From positions 1 to 64,000 of the forward strand of contig JAGZJH010000011.1 of assembly GCA_018365815.1 (NCBI GenBank): a stretch of 64,000 nt of DNA, in the 5' to 3' direction. Source of the stretch: Erysipelotrichaceae bacterium. Lineage in GTDB: Bacteria > Bacillota_I > Bacilli_A > Erysipelotrichales > Coprobacillaceae. Below are positions 7,765 to 17,098 of the stretch, piece after piece. Each line of letters starts with the position of its first letter. Position 1 is the stretch's first letter. The translations under genes were made by a program, and so were the position numbers. Below the pieces are notes generated by a model, which was given only the letters and a program-made list of their open reading frames with translations, ran no database searches and was not told where the DNA came from.

Positions 7765-8679
7765 CTAACGTACAAATAAAAATATTGTATATAAAACATA
7801 AAGTCCTACACAAATCAGTCCTTCTTTTTTATCCATGTGCGCATCTTTTTTGGCGAAGATGCATAATATAAATGCCACTAAAATCATCATCACGCTATCT
7901 ATTAATGATTCTGATAAAACATTTAATGGGGATACAACAGCAGACATTCCTAGAATAAATAAAATGTTGAAAATATTAGAACCTACTGCATTTCCTAATG
8001 CTAATCCACTTTCACCTTTTTTAGTGGCAACAATTGAAGTGACTAATTCTGGTAATGAAGTTCCAATAGCCACGATAGTTAAACCAATAAAATTTTGACT
8101 AAGTCCAAACATTGATGCAATTTTACTGGCATGGTTAACAACTAAATCTCCTCCAAAAATAACAGAAACTAATCCACAAACCATAAATAAAAGACTTTTA
8201 GATAACGACAAAGTTTTAAGTTGTTCATCTTGTCGATCTTTTAATGCTGAAAAAATCATTAAACAAATATAACTGACCATACCAATACATAAAATAATTC
8301 CTTCAATTTGTGAAAGTACACCATCAAAAATCATGGCACAAAAGATTATAGAAATTAATAGATTAATAGGCAAATCACGTTTTAAAATATCTTTATTAAC
8401 TTCAAAACTCATTAAAAATGCACATACACCAACAACTAATAAACTATTAAATATATTAGAACCAATGACATTGCTAATGGCAATATCGTTATTTCCAACC
8501 AATGCTGCATTAATACTCACAGATGCTTCCGGGGCACTTGTTCCCATTGCGACAATCGTTAAACCAATAATTACTGAAGGGACTTTTAATAACCTCGCTA
8601 AAGAAGAACTGCCTTCTACAAAAAAATCTGCTCCTTTAATCAAGAATATAAACCCTACTATTAATAATATAAATTCCAT
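7765..8679 (-). CDS. Calcium/sodium antiporter, CaCA family (YrbG-like)
   Basis: The 304-residue protein has about ten membrane segments arranged as two homologous halves. Each half carries an alpha-repeat: GLTIVAMGTSAPEASVS with GSNIFN near residues 38-75, and GLTIVAIGTSLPELVTS with GSNIFN near 195-240. These acidic GTS(x)PE motifs form the ion-binding site of Na+(K+)/Ca2+ exchangers. It probably exports Ca2+ in exchange for Na+. It stands as a single gene with a terminator behind it. Confidence 0.92.
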   Translation of the reverse strand: MEFILLIVGFIFLIKGADFFVEGSSSLARLLKVPSVIIGLTIVAMGTSAPEASVSINAALVGNNDIAISNVIGSNIFNSLLVVGVCAFLMSFEVNKDILKRDLPINLLISIIFCAMIFDGVLSQIEGIILCIGMVSYICLMIFSALKDRQDEQLKTLSLSKSLLFMVCGLVSVIFGGDLVVNHASKIASMFGLSQNFIGLTIVAIGTSLPELVTSIVATKKGESGLALGNAVGSNIFNILFILGMSAVVSPLNVLSESLIDSVMMILVAFILCIFAKKDAHMDKKEGLICVGLYVLYTIFLFVR

Positions 8680-8931
8680 AAATCTCCTTTCCTAAAACAA
8701 AGTAAGAAACTATTATCGCATCATAAAAAATGATTTGATAAAAGTCTCGTTATTTCAAATATTAACCGGCTGATAATCGTGATGACAATTAATATTACAC
8801 TATTGTGCTAACTACTTTCTTTTATAATAAAAATATACCTTAAAAAATCGATGATGGCAACTATTATTATTTTGTCATTATTAATGTCATTTTTTAGTAA
8901 ACATTTTTAAATTAAGCTTTGAATAAAAAAT

Positions 8932-9801
8932 TTAATCAATTGGGGCTTGATAAAAGCCACCAAAAAACTGTTCCGTTCTTAAAACATTAACAATAACATG
9001 AGGATCTACTTGTTTCATCAAATTAACAATATCACTCACTTCATAAGTAGAAACAACAGTATGAAGTAAACTCATTGGTTCTTTACTATATCCGCCTATT
9101 CCATCAACAATACTTACGCCATGACGATAAACTCTAGTATATTCATCAGCAATTTCTCTTGCTTTTTTTGTTGTGACTTGTAAAGTCACGCGTTCATAGC
9201 GATGGTAAAATGAGGAAATTGTACGTGTTGAAATAAATTGAAATACAATTGAATATCCTGCATATACCCAACCAAACATAAATCCAAAAATACATAAGAT
9301 CATGCTGTTAAATACAAATACATACTCCCAAATTGATTTTCCTTTTTTATTAGAAACATATAAAGCAATAAAATCAGTTCCGCCTGTTGAAGCATTTCCT
9401 CTTAATGCTAAAACAATAGAAATTCCATAAGCAAAACCACCAAAACCAACATTTAAAATTACGTCATTAAAAATTGGGTTAAAATGTAAAAACTTTAAAA
9501 ACAAACTTGATAATAAAACTTGTAAACATGAAAAGAAAGTAAACTTTGGACTAATACTCTTATAACAAATTAAAGCAACTGGTAAGTTTAATAACACCAT
9601 CGCTAAAGAAGTTGAAACAGAGTGTCCATAAAGTGTAGCGATTTTATCAATTAAAATCGCTACACCTGTAAATCCACTTGATAATAATCCTGCTGGACGA
9701 ATAAATGTCTGAATACAAAATGCCTGTAATAAAGCCGAAGCAACAACAGCAACTAATGTAATAAGATATTTTTTATTGAATACTTTCAACAATGTTTTCA
9801 A
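8932..9801 (-). CDS. YitT family membrane protein (DUF161-DUF2179)
   Basis: The 289-residue protein has about five or six membrane segments with the family motif GNASTGGTDFIALYVS, then a soluble C-terminal DUF2179 domain from about 205 (RVTLQVTTKKAREIADE ... GFYQAPID). YitT-family function is not established. Its first 29 bases overlap the end of cutC in another frame, implying coupling. A paralogue with the same architecture lies at 39274-40155. Confidence 0.9.
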   Translation of the reverse strand: MKTLLKVFNKKYLITLVAVVASALLQAFCIQTFIRPAGLLSSGFTGVAILIDKIATLYGHSVSTSLAMVLLNLPVALICYKSISPKFTFFSCLQVLLSSLFLKFLHFNPIFNDVILNVGFGGFAYGISIVLALRGNASTGGTDFIALYVSNKKGKSIWEYVFVFNSMILCIFGFMFGWVYAGYSIVFQFISTRTISSFYHRYERVTLQVTTKKAREIADEYTRVYRHGVSIVDGIGGYSKEPMSLLHTVVSTYEVSDIVNLMKQVDPHVIVNVLRTEQFFGGFYQAPID

Positions 9802-10516
9802 CTAACTTTCTTGATACAACATCATAATCATTTTCATGTCCACTAGGTCCATACGCATAACTCACATATTTTGATGAAGTTGTTGAGTCATTCAACCAAT
9901 CTTTACATGAACTATGCACTTGACTAATATGTGTATATTCCATTAACTCTTTAGCATTCAAGGCATTTACACCGCTACCTGCTAAAATTTCAATTTGATC
10001 ACCATATTTTTCTTGTAAAGATTTGATTAAATCTTTTCCTTGCATTGCTTTATCTTGTTGTCCGCTTGTTAATAATCGATCTACCCCTAATTGAATTAAT
10101 AATTCGATTGCTTTAAAAGGATCTTCAACACAATCAAAAGCACGGTGAAACACCGCTACCCCATGATGCTGTTTAATAATATCAATGAGTGCTTGATTAC
10201 GCTTTACATCAATATTTCCATGTTCATCTAAAATACCAAACGCTAAACCATCAGCACCATTTTCCATTAATAATTTAGCATCCTCTAACATCACTTCAAA
10301 ATCTTCATCGCTATAATAAAAACCTGCCCCACGTGGTCTTACCATGCAAATCACATTTAAATCAGTTTTTTGTTTCACTAATTTTAAAGTTGCCATACTT
10401 GGTGTCAAGCCACCTAAATGTAATGCACTGTTTAATTCAATACGTTTACTTCCTCCTAAGTAAGCTTGCAATGCATCGTAATAACTTCCACAACAAATCT
10501 CTACAATTCTTTCCAT
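9773..10516 (-). CDS. cutC: CutC family protein
   Basis: The 247-residue TIM-barrel protein begins with the conserved EICCGSYYDALQAYLGGSKRIEL and has the CMVRPRGAGFYY and GVAVFHRAFD motifs of CutC. CutC has been described as a copper homeostasis protein, though its reaction is unsettled and the direct role in copper is debated. It is encoded just ahead of yitT and behind the M20 peptidase. Confidence 0.9.
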   Translation of the reverse strand: MERIVEICCGSYYDALQAYLGGSKRIELNSALHLGGLTPSMATLKLVKQKTDLNVICMVRPRGAGFYYSDEDFEVMLEDAKLLMENGADGLAFGILDEHGNIDVKRNQALIDIIKQHHGVAVFHRAFDCVEDPFKAIELLIQLGVDRLLTSGQQDKAMQGKDLIKSLQEKYGDQIEILAGSGVNALNAKELMEYTHISQVHSSCKDWLNDSTTSSKYVSYAYGPSGHENDYDVVSRKLVENIVESIQ

Positions 10517-10534
10517 TTTGTTACTCCTTGTATT

Positions 10535-11650
10535 TTATTTTTTCTTTATATTATTTAAATTATAAAACGCTAATGCATATATTTTCGCATTGGTGATTAA
10601 ATCTTCAATATTCATCCATTCATTAGGCTGATGCCCAATTCCTTTTTGTCCCGGAAAACTTGGACCAAATGGCACTATATTCTTTAACGCCTTAGCATAA
10701 GTCCCACCCGTTGTAGTCACCGGTGTTCCATCTAAATGAGTGACTGTTTCATAAGCTGCCTGCAATGCTTTAACCATTGTACTGTCTTTTTCAAATTTAA
10801 CCGGATAGTAATGTCCCACATTTTCAACTTTAAATGAAATAGCAGTTTCCTTGATTTTATTCAACAAACTTTCATGTGTAATACTTGCGGGATAACTTAA
10901 TGTCACTTTAAATGATACTTCGCTTTCATGATATTCTAAATGATACCCTCGCATCTCTAGCATACCAAATTCATCATCTCGATAATTAATTCCTAAACGA
11001 TCACCATTAGGATTGGCATTCATAAAATAAGTGTTTAGGTAATCAAAAAATGCTTGTAACTGACTGATTTCACTACTGATTTTCACAACCAGTCTTCCTC
11101 TTTCACCATACACTACCGGGTATTTACAATCAGGCGTAAATCCCATAATCGGTGGTTTTTCTTTAGTTAAGTAATATTCTAAATCTTTAAATCCTGTTTC
11201 TTCATCACAACCAAAGATAATTCTAAATTCATGATTAAATTTTACACCACATTCTTTTAAAGCATATAAAGCATATAAACAAGCCATAATCGGTCCTTTG
11301 TTATCTAAAATTCCTCGTGCGTAAATTTTACCATTTTCAATTTTCCCACTAAAAGGCGGATATTTCCAACCGGTTCCAACTGGAACAACATCAAGATGCC
11401 CAATTGCACAAACATAATCCTCTTGTTGACCTGTTGAAGCATAGCCAATGTAATCATCAATATTTGTTGTTGTAAAACCTAACTTTTGACTAATTGCCAA
11501 CGCTTTATCTAAGGCATTTTTAACCCCTATTCCAAAAGGAGCATTTTCTTGACACTCACTTTCAACACTATCTATTTGAACAATATCAATCATATCTGAC
11601 AACATTTGTTCTTTAAGTTCATCAATTTTATTTAATAATTTTTCTTCCAT
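10535..11650 (-). CDS. M20 family metallopeptidase (PepV/Sapep-like dipeptidase)
   Basis: The 371-residue enzyme has the di-zinc site motifs IGHLDVVPVGTGW, ARGILDNKGP and FGCDEETGF, then a GHQPNEW C-terminal ligand segment. These fit the PepV/Sapep group, which hydrolyses dipeptides. Known members are about 440-470 residues, so the lid domain between the two halves is markedly shortened here. It lies two bases after the glycosylasparaginase gene, suggesting that both act in intracellular peptide or amino-acid salvage. It has no signal peptide. Confidence 0.85.
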   Translation of the reverse strand: MEEKLLNKIDELKEQMLSDMIDIVQIDSVESECQENAPFGIGVKNALDKALAISQKLGFTTTNIDDYIGYASTGQQEDYVCAIGHLDVVPVGTGWKYPPFSGKIENGKIYARGILDNKGPIMACLYALYALKECGVKFNHEFRIIFGCDEETGFKDLEYYLTKEKPPIMGFTPDCKYPVVYGERGRLVVKISSEISQLQAFFDYLNTYFMNANPNGDRLGINYRDDEFGMLEMRGYHLEYHESEVSFKVTLSYPASITHESLLNKIKETAISFKVENVGHYYPVKFEKDSTMVKALQAAYETVTHLDGTPVTTTGGTYAKALKNIVPFGPSFPGQKGIGHQPNEWMNIEDLITNAKIYALAFYNLNNIKKK

Positions 11651-11652
11651 AA

Positions 11653-12603
11653 TTATTCCTCAATTGGAGCCATACGAGTTTTCATGTAATTTTCTAACCA
11701 TTCTTCACTGGCAACTTCATGAATACATTTACCATCTACGTTTTTAGTTAAGTAAACAATTGGTGCTTGGTCTTTGGTTGCAACAGCAAATGAAAATCCT
11801 TCGATATTTGTTGCTACTCCCCATTCACCTTTATTATTCATTGCAATCAATGATAAGTCTCCGGCTTCACCACGACGTTCTTTTAATTCTTTATCTAATT
11901 GATTGACTGCAATTTCACAAGCCTCTTGAGGATGATGACCTTCTTTCATTAATCGAACGATTTCATAAGAGATACAACCTTTCATTAAATCTTCACCTAA
12001 CCCAGTTGCACTGGCACCCCCAACTTTTGAATCAACATAGAAACCTGATCCAGCAATTGGTGAATCACCTACACGACCTTTTTTCTTCATAAACAAACCG
12101 CTTGTTGAAGTGGCCGCCGTCATTTTATGGTGCGTATCTAAACATACCATTCCTACTGTATCATGACCTGAATAAGGTTTAATTTCTTGATTCATTTCTT
12201 TAACACGTTTACGATAATGTGCTTTAGCACGATCGGTTAACATATTTTTACGTTCAAAACCTTCTTTGTGAGCAAATTTTTCAGCTCCTTGTCCCACTAA
12301 TACACAATTTACTTTTTCATCGCTTAAACGCCTTGCAATTGAAACTGGATTTGCATAATCTTTAATGGCTGCAATTGCCCCAATACTTAAAGTATCCCCG
12401 TCCATATAAGCCGCATCTAATTCAACTTCCATTTCTTCATTTGGAAGTCCTCCATACCCTACTGATTTGTAGTAAGGAAAATCTTCGACTTTGCGAATTG
12501 CTGTTTCAATCGCATCGCCGGCATCACCACCGTTTTCTAAAATTTTTGAAGCCTCACTAATTCCTTCCACAGCCATACGCCATGTTGCAATAATACCCCA
12601 CAT
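11653..12603 (-). CDS. N4-(beta-N-acetylglucosaminyl)-L-asparaginase family (Ntn hydrolase)
   Basis: The 316-residue protein matches glycosylasparaginases/isoaspartyl peptidases. It begins with MWGIIATWRMA, has a GGDAGDAIE helix, and carries the autocleavage motif HDTVGMV with Thr as the new N-terminal nucleophile. The second half has GDSPIAGSGFYVD and GGASATGLGED. The enzyme cleaves the GlcNAc-Asn bond or related beta-amide bonds. There is no signal peptide, so it would act on imported substrates. It leads a two-gene unit with the M20 peptidase. Confidence 0.88.
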   Translation of the reverse strand: MWGIIATWRMAVEGISEASKILENGGDAGDAIETAIRKVEDFPYYKSVGYGGLPNEEMEVELDAAYMDGDTLSIGAIAAIKDYANPVSIARRLSDEKVNCVLVGQGAEKFAHKEGFERKNMLTDRAKAHYRKRVKEMNQEIKPYSGHDTVGMVCLDTHHKMTAATSTSGLFMKKKGRVGDSPIAGSGFYVDSKVGGASATGLGEDLMKGCISYEIVRLMKEGHHPQEACEIAVNQLDKELKERRGEAGDLSLIAMNNKGEWGVATNIEGFSFAVATKDQAPIVYLTKNVDGKCIHEVASEEWLENYMKTRMAPIEE

Positions 12604-12928
12604 AATTATAATCTCCTTTTCGTTTAATACTTATAAAGTATATCTTTTTCGAGTTTTAATGTAAATATTTTACAAGAACATCTATTTATTTCCAGGGAAA
12701 TAAATAATTTGACTTTATTTTTTTAAGTCATCTGACAAAATACTTTAAATACTTAAAACTCTCTATCTCCATTTTAACAAATTTCCTCATATTTTACCAA
12801 AAAAAATAAACATAAGTATCTTCATACCTATGTTTATTTTTGATTAAAACATTAAATTCGTAATCAATGCCACAATTGGAACTGCAATATATTGTAAATT
12901 ATTTTTAACAAATATATATCTCACTTTT
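12604..12928. other. Intergenic region with terminator and a 26-codon frame
   Basis: This holds the promoter side of the glycosylasparaginase gene, the terminator at 12799-12839, and a minus-strand GTG frame (12844-12924) encoding 26 mostly hydrophobic residues (KNNLQYIAVPIVALITNLMF at its end). That frame has no ribosome site. It may be a small membrane peptide or the tail of a lost gene. Confidence 0.35.
12799..12839 (-). terminator. Terminator downstream of the thioredoxin-like lipoprotein gene
   Basis: A long stem pairs 12804-12819 with 12824-12839 (AAATAAACATA ... TATGTTTATTT, one mismatch) around a short loop. It is followed by a T run on the minus strand. Confidence 0.7.
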
Positions 12929-13432
12929 TTAATAATTACTATCTAACCATGAATGAAATTCATTAACCGCTTCTTCAATTTTTTCTTGTTGTTGACTTTC
13001 ATCTTCTATTTCATAATAGCTCATATCAAGAAATTGAAAATCAGAAACCTTTTTACCATTTTGATAACGTTGTAAAGTAGGAGTCCATTCATATCCTAAA
13101 TTTTTCTTTAAATTTTCATAAAATGTTTTTTCTTCTTGTGAAGCATTTTCATCTCTTGCTTGATCTCTGAAACTCTGAATGTTTAAATAATAAATTCCTT
13201 GTTGCGTTTGGTTGACATATTCTTCTAAATAAGGATAAAACAATTGACAATCTTGACAATCCGGTCGCCCGATATAAAGTAAAAAGTCAATATTTTCCTC
13301 TAGTTTCTGTGTTAACGTAGCATAATCAATTTCTTGAATTGTAGTAATTCTATCTTTTATACTGGTTTTATTTTGTGATGTGCAACCAGTAATCAGTAAT
13401 AATCCGCATAATAAAATGATTATTTTTTTCAT
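12929..13432 (-). CDS. Thioredoxin-like lipoprotein (bacteriocin transport accessory-like)
   Basis: The 167-residue protein has a lipoprotein signal (MKKIIILLCGLLLITGC, Cys17 to be lipidated). A thioredoxin-fold domain follows with FLLYIGRPDCQDCQ, where CQDC is the redox CxxC, and the conserved TPTLQRYQNGK cis-Pro region. This matches small extracytoplasmic thioredoxin-like proteins often named bacteriocin transport accessory proteins. It probably acts in disulfide exchange outside the membrane. No bacteriocin genes adjoin it. Its start lies just behind the gpmI terminator. Confidence 0.8.
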   Translation of the reverse strand: MKKIIILLCGLLLITGCTSQNKTSIKDRITTIQEIDYATLTQKLEENIDFLLYIGRPDCQDCQLFYPYLEEYVNQTQQGIYYLNIQSFRDQARDENASQEEKTFYENLKKNLGYEWTPTLQRYQNGKKVSDFQFLDMSYYEIEDESQQQEKIEEAVNEFHSWLDSNY

Positions 13433-13451
13433 CTTAACCTCTTTTCATTGT

Positions 13452-13479
13452 AAAAAAGATAAGGACAAAGCCTTATCTT
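13452..13479 (-). terminator. Terminator of gpmI
   Basis: AAGATAAGG / CCTTATCTT stem overlapping the gpmI stop codon and followed by a T run on the minus strand. Confidence 0.75.
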
Positions 13480-14995
13480 ATTTTAATAAACTTTCACCTG
13501 TCATTTCTTCAGGTTGTTTTAATCCTAATAATTGAAGAATTGTTGGAGCTAAATCTCCTAATTTTCCACCTTCTTTTAATTCAAGATGTGTGTTAGTTAC
13601 AATTAATGGAACAACATTAGTTGTATGAGCAGTAAAAGGATTTCCTTCTTCATCTAATAAAGTTTCACTATTACCATGATCGGCAGTAATTAACATTGTA
13701 CCACCTAATTCTAATACTTTTTCATAAACTGCACCTACACATTCATCAACTACACTTACTGCTTTAATTGCTGCTGGAATAATACCAGTATGTCCAACCA
13801 TGTCACAGTTTGCAAAGTTTACAATCACTACATCATGAATATCTTTTTCTAATTCTTCAATTAATTTATCTTTAACTTCATAAGCAGACATTTCTGGTTG
13901 TAAATCATAAGTTGCCACTTTTGGTGAATTAACTAATACACGAGTTGCCCCTTCAATTTCTTTATCAATTCCGCCATCAAAGAAGAATGTTACGTGAGCA
14001 TATTTTTCTGTTTCTGCAATTCTTAATTGTTTTAATCCTTGACTAGATAAATAATCACCTAAAGTGTTATCTAATGAAGGTAATGCAAAAGCAATTTCTC
14101 CATTTACTGTATCTGCATATTTCATCATACAAACAAACGCTAAATTTTGTGGTTTATTTTCTGGTTTATAATCTTCATAAACATCAGCAGTTAATACATT
14201 TGAAATTTGCATTGCTCTATCAGGTCTAAAGTTTGCAAATACAACTGCATCGTTATCAGAAATTTGTCCGTCAACTTCACTGTTATAAGCAGGAACTACA
14301 AACTCATCATAAACTTCTTTTGCATAACTTTGTTCAATATATTCAATAGGACAAGTAAATGTTTCTCCTTTATGATTTACCATTGCTTGATATGCTAAAT
14401 CAATACGATCAAAACGTTTATCTCTATCCATTGCATAGTAACGTCCAGCCACTACTGAAACTTTACCTACACCGATTTCACTGATTTTTTGAAGTAATTC
14501 TTTCATAAAATCTTTAGCACTATCCGGTGCAACATCTCTACCGTCTAAAAAGGCATGAACATAAACATTTTCTAACCCTTCACGTTTAGCCATTTCTAAT
14601 AAAGCATAAATATGTTCATTTGATGAATGAACCCCACCATTTGATAATAATCCCATAATATGGAATTTAGAGTTATTCTTTTTAGCGTGATTAATTGCAT
14701 TTAATAATTTTTCGTTTGTGAAAAAAGTTCCATCTTCTACTGCTTTATTAATTAAAGTTAAAGATTGATATACCGTTCTTCCTGCTCCGATATTTAAATG
14801 TCCAACTTCACTATTTCCCATTTGTCCTTCCGGTAACCCTACTGGATTTCCACAAGCTTTAATTGTAGTTGTTGGATACATAGCCATTAAATCATCTAAA
14901 TTAGGTGTATTTGCTAATTTAACTGCATTTCCTTCTATTTTATCACTTATCCCATATCCATCTAAAATACATAATACGATTGGTCTTTTTTTCAT
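13478..14995 (-). CDS. gpmI: 2,3-bisphosphoglycerate-independent phosphoglycerate mutase
   Basis: GpmI interconverts 3- and 2-phosphoglycerate in glycolysis. The 505-residue protein has the N-terminal metal motif CILDGYG, the nucleophile region QMGNSEVGHLNIGAGR with catalytic Ser, the VHAFLDGRDVAP segment, and the C-terminal ITADHGNSE metal site. The frame extends 19 codons upstream, but GAGGAGG precedes the ATG at 14995 and the homology starts there. It is separated from tpiA by about 2.7 kb of unrelated small genes and remnants, although these genes are usually adjacent. Confidence 0.95.
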   Translation of the reverse strand: MKKRPIVLCILDGYGISDKIEGNAVKLANTPNLDDLMAMYPTTTIKACGNPVGLPEGQMGNSEVGHLNIGAGRTVYQSLTLINKAVEDGTFFTNEKLLNAINHAKKNNSKFHIMGLLSNGGVHSSNEHIYALLEMAKREGLENVYVHAFLDGRDVAPDSAKDFMKELLQKISEIGVGKVSVVAGRYYAMDRDKRFDRIDLAYQAMVNHKGETFTCPIEYIEQSYAKEVYDEFVVPAYNSEVDGQISDNDAVVFANFRPDRAMQISNVLTADVYEDYKPENKPQNLAFVCMMKYADTVNGEIAFALPSLDNTLGDYLSSQGLKQLRIAETEKYAHVTFFFDGGIDKEIEGATRVLVNSPKVATYDLQPEMSAYEVKDKLIEELEKDIHDVVIVNFANCDMVGHTGIIPAAIKAVSVVDECVGAVYEKVLELGGTMLITADHGNSETLLDEEGNPFTAHTTNVVPLIVTNTHLELKEGGKLGDLAPTILQLLGLKQPEEMTGESLLK

Positions 14996-15101
14996 TGTTT
15001 TAAATACCTCCTCATTGCCTATCATTATACAATAATTTTTTTGAATATCCAATACAAATACTCGTTATTATAAATATTTTAAACAATGTTTTATTTCATA
15101 A

Positions 15102-15749
15102 CTAAGATTGATGTAGTTCAATTAAATAACAATACTCAAATCCCAGTTGATTAGATAAACGTTGATACAATTCTTCAATATTATTCACATTAGAGGTATC
15201 AAAAATTTGAGCATTTTCTTCTAAATTTCCCACTCCTTTTGTACTTAAACCAACCGCTCCTAAAATAATAATTTTTTGATTGGTGTCTATTTTTTCAGGA
15301 AGATAAACTATGCTACTCATTGAAGTGGTTTTCTCAAATTCAATAGCATTTTTTAAATTCTCTGACATACTTAACAATGAACTTTTAGTTTGTAAAATGA
15401 TGTCATATAAATCATTTTCAGTTTTTTCAAATCCCACATACATCTTAGTCAATTCACTATCCTCATTAGAAAAAAATGATTGGAAATTTTGAATCACTTT
15501 TCCCTCGTTGACTAAATTAATTCTAACTTCTGCATCCCCTAAATCATTAAATTCATACCCCAATAATTGATCTAAAGTCAATTTATAAATCTCTGTTTCT
15601 TTTTCATTAAATTGCATCACATTGATTTGTTCTTTTAAAGCGATTGGATTATTTTCAACCGTTTTACTTTCTTTTTGATTAAAACCATATACTCCCACAG
15701 CAATTATCAAAACAATGATTAATGCTATCAATAAGTTTTTCTTTTTCAT
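15102..15749 (-). CDS. Membrane-anchored extracellular protein, unknown
   Basis: The 215-residue protein has an N-terminal membrane anchor or signal (residues 5-23, no lipobox). A mixed soluble domain follows, with no family motif that I recognise. It contains a single C-terminal Cys. The ATG at 15749 has GGAGACG nine bases upstream. It lies between gpmI and a run of small orphan genes. Confidence 0.55.
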   Translation of the reverse strand: MKKKNLLIALIIVLIIAVGVYGFNQKESKTVENNPIALKEQINVMQFNEKETEIYKLTLDQLLGYEFNDLGDAEVRINLVNEGKVIQNFQSFFSNEDSELTKMYVGFEKTENDLYDIILQTKSSLLSMSENLKNAIEFEKTTSMSSIVYLPEKIDTNQKIIILGAVGLSTKGVGNLEENAQIFDTSNVNNIEELYQRLSNQLGFEYCYLIELHQS

Positions 15750-15890
15750 CACACTCGTCTCCTTTAAAACTTATTTTAATTTTTCTATCTATAATAATTA
15801 TAAAATATTTAATATATTTATACAATCGATAAATTTTTATCTAAAATAATCTATAATAATTAATCTATTTCATTAATGATTTATTTTAAT

Positions 15891-15914
15891 AAAAAAACAC
15901 CTCTAAACAGAGGG
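15891..15914 (-). terminator. Terminator of the 65-residue membrane protein gene
   Basis: ACCTCT / AGAGGG-type short stem with an AAAC loop and seven T on the minus strand, immediately behind the stop. Confidence 0.6.
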
Positions 15915-16112
15915 TTAATGCTTAGAGCGTGTTTTTGTATTTTGAGGGATCATAATTAAATATACCCCTAATAAAATAATTCCTAATGTCCAATATTGTT
16001 TTATAAAATTAATTGTCTTTTCCATTGCTAACGTAGGATTATTAGGATCAATCACTGTAAAAATCAAACCTATTAATATTAAAATCACTCCAATATTCTT
16101 TTTAATCCGCAT
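15915..16112 (-). CDS. Small two-helix membrane protein
   Basis: The 65-residue protein has hydrophobic segments at about 7-21 and 41-56 separated by a polar stretch, and a basic C-terminus (KTRSKH). The layout resembles small LiaI/LiaF-type N-terminal membrane domains, but there is no firm match. Confidence 0.5.
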   Translation of the reverse strand: MRIKKNIGVILILIGLIFTVIDPNNPTLAMEKTINFIKQYWTLGIILLGVYLIMIPQNTKTRSKH

Positions 16113-16158
16113 ATTTTCTCACCAAAATGATTTTAACATAATATTATTATATTTTTTG

Positions 16159-16578
16159 TCAGTTTTGAGTTCCAATTAAACTTTTTGCATAATCTAAAAA
16201 AGAACTCATTTGTATTTTTTCTTCACCACGTCTTGAATAAACAAGGATAAAACGTTCTTTTAAATCATAGACAAACTTTGCTGAATGGATGAGTGCATTA
16301 ACATCTTCACGTATGTAATGAGGGATTTCGATATAACTGTTTTCGTGCATTTTGCGAATTAAAACTGCTAAGGTCGCTAATGTGAGTTCTAGTTCAAAAT
16401 AAGTTTCTTCCAATTCATCAGTAATCATTTGATCATCGAATTCGCCATATTTAACATAAAATTTGTCAATATGGTTCATCACAATTTCAACATTATCGAT
16501 ATTTTGTTTTAACGCACTGATAAAACAATTATATTTCACCCGTCTACGTTTGTGTTTATTTAATTCCTTTTCTCTCAT
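16159..16578 (-). CDS. Conserved-looking soluble protein, unknown
   Basis: The 139-residue, largely helical protein begins with a highly basic stretch (KHKRRRVKY) followed by amphipathic helices rich in Asp/Glu and Ile/Leu. I recognise no motif. The ATG at 16578 is preceded by AAGGTGA at about five bases; the longer frame starts at a TTG within that site. It is a single gene. Confidence 0.55.
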   Translation of the reverse strand: MREKELNKHKRRRVKYNCFISALKQNIDNVEIVMNHIDKFYVKYGEFDDQMITDELEETYFELELTLATLAVLIRKMHENSYIEIPHYIREDVNALIHSAKFVYDLKERFILVYSRRGEEKIQMSSFLDYAKSLIGTQN

Positions 16579-16646
16579 AAATATCACCTTCAATGTTAGT
16601 TTATACTAAAAACGATATTGAAACAATATGCAATCTGTAATTTATA

Positions 16647-16677
16647 GAAAAAATGATTTGTCAATTAGACAAATCAT
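16647..16677 (-). terminator. Terminator downstream of the gene remnants
   Basis: Perfect 10-base stem ATGATTTGTC / GACAAATCAT with a five-base loop, then a T run on the minus strand. It now follows no intact gene, so it probably belonged to the decayed copy. Confidence 0.7.
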
Positions 16678-16694
16678 CTAAAACACTACTCATA

Positions 16695-16814
16695 TTATAA
16701 ATTTTGATTAAACTTACTCATTTTTATCATAGTCAAAATAATATCAAGTATTACTAATAACATTAGCACATGAATGATAAATAAAATTTTTGAAGAGATA
16801 ATTGTTACTATTGA
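16695..16814 (-). pseudogene. Remnant resembling the C-terminus of a DUF2871 protein
   Basis: The open frame reads SIVTIISSK ... IIHVLMLLVIL and ends at TAA (16695-16697). It aligns loosely to the C-terminal membrane helix of the neighbouring DUF2871 protein (SIDAMISGI ... THILITVGLVL), with one extra residue. It begins exactly where the tpiA fragment ends. Similarity is weak, and a chance hydrophobic frame is possible. Confidence 0.4.
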
Positions 16815-17098
16815 TCATTACAATATATGAATTAGCTACTAAAGAAGCTCCACCAATAAAGCACCATCAATATCTGGTTGTTTAATAAGGTTTTAATTCC
16901 TTCTAGTTTAAATGATTCACCATATTGGATACATATCGCATCTGTTAATTCTTGACCGAATAATTTTGAGACTTCATCACGAATGATTACACATATTGCT
17001 TGACCAATTTCATTTGTTATAGTTTTCCAGTTCCAATAGTCCCTATCAGTTTATAAGCGATAACAACTTTTTTCACACAATTTGAACATACGTCTTTA
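16808..17098 (-). pseudogene. Truncated, frameshifted copy of the tpiA 3' end
   Basis: About 290 bases align almost base for base with 17757-18048 of the intact tpiA, including the stretches coding for the catalytic-loop region and the C-terminal helices. There are scattered substitutions and several small indels. For example, one base is lost near 16886 relative to tpiA, and several more bases are lost near 17030-17050. The reading frame is broken and there is no start. It is a decayed duplicate about 0.9 kb from its parent. Confidence 0.9.

Noticed and set aside
16808..17098. Second functional tpiA
   Set aside because: Several indels break the frame and the first two thirds of the gene are absent.
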